10,507 nt of DNA from 39-52-133 sp041488395 (lineage in GTDB: Bacteria; Pseudomonadota; Gammaproteobacteria; Burkholderiales; Gallionellaceae): the NCBI GenBank assembly GCA_041488395.1, contig JBGPPE010000100.1:1-10507 (forward strand). The letters are read 5' to 3'. Position 1 is the first letter of the stretch; each line of letters starts with the position of its first letter. The notes under the pieces are model-generated. The model saw only the letters and a list, made by a program, of their open reading frames with translations. It searched no databases and had not been told where the DNA came from. Made by a program: the position numbers and the translations under genes. Shown in pieces: positions 6,971-10,507 of this stretch.

Positions 6971-7183
6971 TTTGAAGGTGAGGGAGTCGTTTTGGTTATC
7001 TGCAAGCCCGAAGGATGGATGCTTGCAGAATAACAGATTGCCAAATGGCATCGCAAACGGGCAGCTTTTTTCAACCATGCACACGACCAGATTGTCGCCA
7101 ATTTTGCGTGTCTGGCAAGCAGCAGTATCCTGCGGCTGCTTGGCGGCAGAGTTCTTGCATTGCAAATTCAGATGAAGACGCAT
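6968..7183 (-). CDS. Small cysteine-containing protein of unknown function
   Basis: A 71-residue frame convergent with the ankyrin gene. The N-terminal half is polar; the C-terminal half contains 'LVVCMVEKSCPFAMPFGNLLFCKHPS', with cysteines spaced C-x5-C-x11-C and a His two residues after the last Cys. This could be a metal-binding or redox cluster. In this frame codon use looks like a real gene of this genome, and the composition is not that of a random shadow frame; it fills an otherwise empty 445-bp gap. Against it: no clear Shine-Dalgarno precedes the ATG at 7183, and the start could be internal. I do not assign a function. Confidence 0.5.
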   Translation of the reverse strand: MRLHLNLQCKNSAAKQPQDTAACQTRKIGDNLVVCMVEKSCPFAMPFGNLLFCKHPSFGLADNQNDSLTFK

Positions 7184-7251
7184 GATGAAAATTCACTGTG
7201 CCAGTTCTGATAGGGGCAGTGCAAATCTATCACCTTGTTCAAAAAAGTCCA

Positions 7252-7267
7252 TATGCCAAAAGGCATA
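7252..7267. repeat. Short hairpin upstream of the microprotein genes
   Basis: TATGCC-AAAA-GGCATA, a 6-bp perfect stem with a 4-base loop in the gap before the first microprotein gene. It has no T-tract after it, so termination is unlikely. It may be a protein-binding site or chance. Confidence 0.35.
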
Positions 7268-7290
7268 GATAATGACTAGATACCCTGCGT

Positions 7291-7306
7291 GAAATATAGA
7301 TATTTC
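7291..7306. promoter_or_regulatory. AT-rich palindrome, possible operator
   Basis: GAAATAT-AG-ATATTTC, perfect 7-bp half-sites with a 2-bp centre, 80 bp before the start of the first microprotein gene. The size and symmetry suit a dimeric repressor, but no regulator gene is adjacent and the AT-richness makes chance possible. Confidence 0.35.
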
Positions 7307-7386
7307 GCCTAATTGTGGGACAGCAGCGCTCTGAGGATAATGGCACCGGAAGCTTGATCTGGTAACAGGTTGAATCGGGAGCTGTC

Positions 7387-7575
7387 ATGCTTGTAATCGC
7401 AATCATTAAAATTGTTTCAAACGCACTCAAACTGGTCGCAATGGGGGTTTTTACTTATTACGCCTATGAAGGTACTTTCAAGTCGGGTGGGTCAGTGAGT
7501 GTATTTATCGGTGTGACCATCCTGGCGGCAGTTATCGTGATCAGCCAGGTTATCGATGAGTTGACCAGCAACTGA
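7387..7575 (+). CDS. Two-helix membrane microprotein, copy 1
   Basis: A 62-residue protein consisting almost entirely of two hydrophobic helices (about residues 4-27 and 36-56) joined by a glycine/serine loop 'YEGTFKSGGSVS'. ATG 7387 has GGGAG (7377-7381) five bases upstream, a good ribosome binding site. It aligns without gaps to the product at 7776-7949 over about 48 positions, of which I count 23 identical. The shared core is A-[YF]-[ED]-G-x-F-[KR]-x-GGS-x-SVFIGV-x-IL. The conservation at protein level argues that both are translated. Function unknown; an inner-membrane location is inferred from hydrophobicity. Confidence 0.75.
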   Translation: MLVIAIIKIVSNALKLVAMGVFTYYAYEGTFKSGGSVSVFIGVTILAAVIVISQVIDELTSN

Positions 7576-7647
7576 TTTGAGCTGATATCAATTTCGCCTC
7601 AACAAACCGCGTTCCATAATAAACGCTCCCTGGCAATTGCTGTGCTG

Positions 7648-7672
7648 ACTGCTGAGAAGCAGCAGTGTTTTG
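7648..7672 (+). terminator. Weak hairpin between the two microprotein genes
   Basis: ACTGCT (7648-7653) and AGCAGT (7661-7666) around GAGAAGC, followed by GTTTTG. This is a possible weak terminator for copy 1, with a short stem and only four T's. Confidence 0.3.
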
Positions 7673-7694
7673 GGTCGGTGCAGAAAACAGAAGA

Positions 7695-7700
7695 TATAAT
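7695..7700 (+). promoter_or_regulatory. Possible -10 element for microprotein copy 2
   Basis: A perfect TATAAT 75 bp upstream of the copy 2 start codon. No good -35 hexamer is visible at standard spacing. If used, copy 2 has its own promoter despite following copy 1 by only 200 bp. Confidence 0.35.
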
Positions 7701-7775
7701 TTTAGCTAATTGAGAATATCCCGCATGTGGGTGATAATCAGCCCCACTTGCATGAAGTTATTGGAGAGTGCGGCA

Positions 7776-7949
7776 ATGAGCAACCTGGTTTCACAATCAC
7801 TTAGCCTGGTGGGAATTGGCTTCTTCCTGTTTTTTGCGTTTGATGGCGTATTCAGGGGCGGCGGATCCAACAGTGTTTTCATTGGCGTTGCAATTTTGTC
7901 CAGCGTGCTGGTCGCCAGCAAGATATTTGAAAAACTGATGCGCAGCTAA
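7776..7949 (+). CDS. Two-helix membrane microprotein, copy 2
   Basis: A 57-residue homologue of the product at 7387-7575: helix 1 at about residues 8-23, loop 'FDGVFRGGGSNS', helix 2 at about 33-49, and a positively charged end 'KIFEKLMRS'. The frame is open further upstream to 7710. I choose ATG 7776 because GGAGAG (7763-7768) lies seven bases before it and because the protein then matches copy 1 in length. The GGS-x-SVFIGV loop/helix segment is the best conserved part. Function unknown. Small two-helix proteins can be holin-like, toxin-like or subunits of larger membrane complexes, but nothing here decides between them. Confidence 0.75.
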   Translation: MSNLVSQSLSLVGIGFFLFFAFDGVFRGGGSNSVFIGVAILSSVLVASKIFEKLMRS

Positions 7950-8151
7950 GCGTACTCAACGGTCACCTGTTCATTCGCGTATGGCCAGGTGCCTGACTTG
8001 CATGTCCAGTCCCCGCGGGGAAGTGAAGCAGTACATCCCGCCTCAGCACTCATTCTAGTGCCCAAGCCTGTCCTGGCTTAATGTTGAAATCCCCCGGACA
8101 ATAGCCCTGCAGCCCGTGGTGTATATGGTGACTGAGCAGAATATTTTTCTT

Positions 8152-8176
8152 AGCGCTGTCCGGGCAGCGCTATAAT
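8152..8176 (+). promoter_or_regulatory. Promoter -10 with overlapping inverted repeat upstream of the NADH dehydrogenase gene
   Basis: AGCGCTG-TCCGGG-CAGCGCT (8152-8171) is an inverted repeat with perfect 7-bp arms. The last base is also the first T of a perfect TATAAT (8171-8176), 38 bp before the start codon. A regulator bound there would cover the -35/-10 spacer. The -35 region (around TTCTTA, 8147-8152) is poor, as is common for regulated promoters. A hairpin in RNA from upstream is the alternative reading. Confidence 0.5.
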
Positions 8177-8214
8177 TCAGCAAACTCTAATTAACCCGAG
8201 ATTGCACGCGCAAT

Positions 8215-9525
8215 ATGACACAAGCTCATCACATCATCATCGTTGGCGGCGGTGCCGCAGGTCTTGAACTGGCCACCAGGCTGGGCAACAAGCTCGGCAA
8301 AAAACACTTGGCCGACATCACCCTGATCGATTCCAGCCGCACCCACATCTGGAAGCCGCTGCTGCACGAAGTTGCTGCGGGCACGCTGGATTCTTCCGAA
8401 GACGAACTGGAGTATCTGGCACAGGCGCGCTGGAATTATTTTCGCTACCGCCTTGGCCGTGTGGTAGGCCTGGATCGCAGCACCCAGGAAGTGTTGCTGG
8501 CGCCCACTTACAATGACGAAGGCGACGAGATCATTCCCGAGCGGCGCTTTCGCTATGACACCCTGGTGTTTGCCGTGGGCAGCCTGAGCAATGATTTCGG
8601 CATACCCGGTGTGCAGGAAAATTGCCTGTTTCTCGACAGCACCGAGCAAGCCGAACGCTTCCAGAAAAAGCTGCTTAACTGCATGCTCAAGGCGCACACC
8701 CAGGGCAAACCGATCAATGAGGGGCAGCTTGATGTGGCCATCGTGGGCGCCGGTGCAACCGGGGTGGAGCTGGCCGCACAGCTGCACCACGTGACCCGTC
8801 AGGTGTCGGCCTATGGCCTGGATACCATAGACCCAGCCGAAGACATCAAGATGCACGTGATAGAAGCGGGGCCGCGTATCCTGCCGGCATTGCCACCACA
8901 CCTTTCCGATGCAGCCTTGCGCGAACTGGATCGCCTCGGTGTCACCGTGCATCTCAATCAACGCGTGGTGGAAATCACCGAAGAGGGCATCGCCACCGCC
9001 GCAGGTATCACTATTCCGGCAGCGATCAAGGTGTGGGCGGCCGGCATCAAGGCGCCTGTCTTTCTCAAGGATATCGCCGGGCTGGAAACCAATCGCATCA
9101 ACCAGCTGGTGGTCAAGCGCAACCTGCAGAGCACGCGCGATGAAAATATTTTCGCCATTGGCGATTGCGCCGCCTGTCCGATGGACGATCAGGGCAACAA
9201 CGTGCCGCCGCGTGCCCAGGCCGCCCACCAGCAGGCCTCGACCCTGTTCAAGACGCTGCAGCGCCGCCTCAAGGGGGAGCCGCCGCTGGACTACACCTAC
9301 AGGGACTACGGCTCGCTGGTGGCGATGGGCAGATACAGCACCGTCGGCAACCTGATGGGCGGGCTGGCCGGCAACATGATGATCTCCGGCTTTATCGCGC
9401 GTTTTGTTTACCTCACCCTGTACAAGGTACATCAGGCCACGCTGTACGGCTGGCCGCGCGCCTTGCTGATCACCCTGCTGCATTTCCTGCGCAAGGGTAT
9501 CGACCCTCAGGTCAAACTTCATTAA
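8215..9525 (+). CDS. ndh: NADH dehydrogenase, type II (FAD-dependent NADH:quinone oxidoreductase)
   Basis: Single-subunit, non-proton-pumping enzyme that passes electrons from NADH through FAD to quinone at the cytoplasmic face of the inner membrane. At 436 residues it has the usual NDH-2 length. The N-terminal FAD-binding fold shows 'IIIVGGGAAGLELA' (7-20), followed by 'THIWKPLLHEVAAGTL' (43-58), typical of NDH-2. The second dinucleotide fold for NADH is 'VAIVGAGATGVELAAQL' (174-190). FAD contact 'NIFAIGDCAACP' is at 311-322 and 'PPRAQAAHQQA' at 331-341. The C-terminal end (about 385-425, 'GFIARFVYLTLYKVHQATLYGWPRALLITLLHFLRKG') is the amphipathic membrane anchor. ATG 8215 has only a distant GAG upstream, so initiation may be weak. 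It is monocistronic by spacing. A sulfide:quinone reductase-like relative is less likely given the length and motifs. Confidence 0.92.
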   Translation: MTQAHHIIIVGGGAAGLELATRLGNKLGKKHLADITLIDSSRTHIWKPLLHEVAAGTLDSSEDELEYLAQARWNYFRYRLGRVVGLDRSTQEVLLAPTYNDEGDEIIPERRFRYDTLVFAVGSLSNDFGIPGVQENCLFLDSTEQAERFQKKLLNCMLKAHTQGKPINEGQLDVAIVGAGATGVELAAQLHHVTRQVSAYGLDTIDPAEDIKMHVIEAGPRILPALPPHLSDAALRELDRLGVTVHLNQRVVEITEEGIATAAGITIPAAIKVWAAGIKAPVFLKDIAGLETNRINQLVVKRNLQSTRDENIFAIGDCAACPMDDQGNNVPPRAQAAHQQASTLFKTLQRRLKGEPPLDYTYRDYGSLVAMGRYSTVGNLMGGLAGNMMISGFIARFVYLTLYKVHQATLYGWPRALLITLLHFLRKGIDPQVKLH

Positions 9526-9569
9526 CGAAGCACTCTCCCGAAACCCCTCCCCCGATTTACCGCTAAACG

Positions 9570-9700
9570 TGTAGGTTGGGTTAGGCGCGTTCTTTGCGCC
9601 GTAACCCAACAATAACCAGTGCCGATATGCGTTACTGAGCAGTCGATGTCGCAGGCCTGGTTTGTTGGGTTACGCGATAAAGCCGCTAACCCAACCTACA
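9570..9700. mobile_element. MITE-like composite inverted-repeat element
   Basis: A non-coding 131-bp element with 15-bp perfect terminal inverted repeats: TGTAGGTTGGGTTAG (9570-9584) and CTAACCCAACCTACA (9686-9700). Each half is itself a hairpin: GTTGGGTTAGGCGC paired with GCGCC-g-TAACCCAAC (9575-9610), and GTTGGGTTA (9664-9672) with TAACCCAAC (9687-9695). The element is thus two inverted copies of a roughly 40-bp unit around a unique centre (9612-9660). This layout fits a REP/MITE-type element moved in trans; there is no transposase here and no obvious target duplication. It may also serve as a terminator region for ndh. Confidence 0.75.
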
Positions 9701-9707
9701 TGCCTAA

Positions 9708-9735
9708 ATCTGCGTGAATCTGTGTAATCTGCGGA
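9708..9735 (+). repeat. Short tandem repeat ATCTGCGTGA / ATCTGTGTA / ATCTGCGGA
   Basis: Three units of 10, 9 and 9 bp immediately downstream of the inverted-repeat element. The period and the arrangement of three imperfect units are like those of the arms around the GxxExxY gene, but the sequence differs. From memory, such arrays occur as dispersed repeats in environmental proteobacterial genomes, often near GxxExxY genes. No such gene is present beside this one. Confidence 0.6.
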
Positions 9736-9761
9736 CAACTGTTTCTTCTCAGCTAGGCAAT

Positions 9762-9787
9762 CCTGATGTCCTAGTACTAGAATCAGG
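9762..9787. promoter_or_regulatory. Nested palindrome abutting the ABC ATPase start codon
   Basis: An outer pair CCTGAT (9762-9767) and ATCAGG (9782-9787) encloses the perfect palindrome CTAGTACTAG (9771-9780). The structure ends one base before the ATG and covers the position where a ribosome binding site should be; the only Shine-Dalgarno-like bases are CAGG within the arm. It could be an operator or an RNA hairpin limiting translation. Confidence 0.45.
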
Positions 9788-9788
9788 C

Positions 9789-10507
9789 ATGGCTCTGCTC
9801 GAAATCAGGAATGTCACACGCCGCTTCGGCGATTTCGCCGCGGTGGATAACGTCAGCCTCAGCATTGAGGCTGGCGAGTTTTTTACCCTGCTGGGGCCTT
9901 CCGGCTGCGGCAAAACCACCATGCTGCGCATGATTGCCGGCTTTGACCTGCCCGACGCCGGGCAGATATTTCTCGACGGCAAGGACCTCGCCGACACCCC
10001 TCCCGAAAAACGCCCGCTGCACACCGTGTTCCAGAGCTACGCGCTGTTCCCGCACATGACCGTGGCGCAGAACATTGCCTTCCCGCTCAAGATGGCGCGG
10101 CGTCCGCCGGCAGAGGCGCAAAAAATGTTGAGCGAGGTGCTGGAGCAGGTGCATCTCAGCGACAAAGCCGGCGCCTATCCGCACGAGCTCTCTGGCGGGC
10201 AGAAGCAGCGCGTGGCGCTGGCGCGCGGACTGGTCAATCGGCCGCGTTTGTTGCTGCTGGATGAGCCACTGGGCGCGCTGGATGCCAAGCTGCGCGAGGA
10301 AATGCAGATCGAGCTGATCAACCTGCAGTGCGACGTCGGCGTCACCTTTGTGTTTGTCACCCACGCCCAGGATGAGGCGCTGGCTCTGTCACACCGCATC
10401 GCGGTGATGGATCAGGGGCATGTGGCGCAGGTAGACGAGCCGTCCAAACTGTATGGCTTTCCCCGGAGCCGTTTTGTCGCCGACTTCATTGGCCACATCA
10501 ACATGCT
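9789..10507 (+). CDS. potA: ABC transporter ATP-binding protein, PotA-like (3' end outside window)
   Basis: The nucleotide-binding subunit of an importer, most like the spermidine/putrescine ATPase PotA; it powers uptake at the cytoplasmic face of the inner membrane. In 239 visible residues: Walker A 'GPSGCGKTT' (36-44), Q-loop Gln82 in 'HTVFQSYALFPHMT' (the PotA-like string), signature 'LSGGQ' (134-138), Walker B 'LLLLDEP' (154-160, catalytic Glu159), D-loop 'GALDAKLR' (162-169) and switch His192 in 'FVTHAQDEAL'. After about residue 235 a C-terminal TOBE-type regulatory domain is expected but is cut by the window edge. The frame is open to the end. Permease and binding-protein genes would be expected downstream. 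Specificity for polyamines rather than iron, sulfate or another ligand is an inference from sequence style. Confidence 0.85.
   Translation, partial: MALLEIRNVTRRFGDFAAVDNVSLSIEAGEFFTLLGPSGCGKTTMLRMIAGFDLPDAGQIFLDGKDLADTPPEKRPLHTVFQSYALFPHMTVAQNIAFPLKMARRPPAEAQKMLSEVLEQVHLSDKAGAYPHELSGGQKQRVALARGLVNRPRLLLLDEPLGALDAKLREEMQIELINLQCDVGVTFVFVTHAQDEALALSHRIAVMDQGHVAQVDEPSKLYGFPRSRFVADFIGHINM

Noticed and set aside
6801..7175. 124-codon plus-strand frame running from the ankyrin gene into the following gap
   Set aside because: It begins out of frame inside the ankyrin repeats, passes through the hairpin terminator, and has no family features. The minus-strand frame at 6968-7183 is the better candidate there.
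7239..7430. 63-codon minus-strand frame upstream of microprotein copy 1
   Set aside because: It overlaps the start and ribosome binding site of copy 1 and the palindromes, with no coherent protein pattern.
8010..8021. 12-bp palindrome TCCCCGCGGGGA in the gap before ndh
   Set aside because: Short and GC-only, with no promoter or gene boundary nearby to give it meaning. Chance is likely.
8191..9612. 473-codon open frame on the minus strand opposite ndh
   Set aside because: It is antisense to a clear NDH-2 gene with all motifs and has a low-complexity His/Gln/Gly composition typical of reverse-complement frames.
9783..10364. 193-codon minus-strand frame opposite the ABC ATPase gene
   Set aside because: The plus strand encodes a complete set of ABC ATPase motifs over the same bases; the minus frame has no domain character.

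Overview
The window looks like chromosomal DNA of a betaproteobacterium. The evidence is the rarA–serS neighbourhood, GC-rich codon use in the housekeeping genes, an MltF-type lytic transglycosylase, a sigma-28-like chemoreceptor promoter, a type II NADH dehydrogenase and a PotA-type ATPase. A Gallionellaceae/Nitrosomonadales-like freshwater lineage is my best guess, but this is inference from protein style and not from a database match.

Layout. 1-1104: the 3' end of rarA, then a small GxxExxY-family gene (661-1083) enclosed by a perfect 30-bp inverted repeat (684-713 and 1075-1104). This cassette separates rarA from serS. 1130-2479: serS, with an unusual AT-rich insertion in the catalytic domain. 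2508-3899 (minus): mltF, convergent with serS. 3950-4039: tRNA-Ser(CGA) followed by an intrinsic terminator. 4074-4417: non-coding region with a sigma-28-like promoter. 4418-6046: a methyl-accepting chemotaxis protein, ending in a terminator nearly identical to the tRNA one. 6269-6940: a membrane protein with a duplicated hydrophobic module and C-terminal ankyrin repeats.

6941-8214 is accessory-looking. It holds a likely cysteine-containing small gene on the minus strand (6968-7183) and two tandem homologous two-helix membrane microproteins (7387-7575 and 7776-7949). Several short palindromes lie between them. 8215-9525: NDH-2-type NADH:quinone dehydrogenase, with an inverted repeat filling its promoter spacer. 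9526-9788: a non-coding stretch with a composite inverted-repeat element (9570-9700), a short tandem repeat (9708-9735) and a nested palindrome next to the following start codon. 9789-end: the 5' part of a PotA-like ABC transporter ATPase, cut by the window edge.

Most genes are independent housekeeping or sensory units, not one pathway. The best candidates for undescribed biology are the tandem microprotein pair, the inverted-repeat GxxExxY cassette, the duplicated ANLPEQ membrane/ankyrin protein and the foreign-looking insertion in serS.
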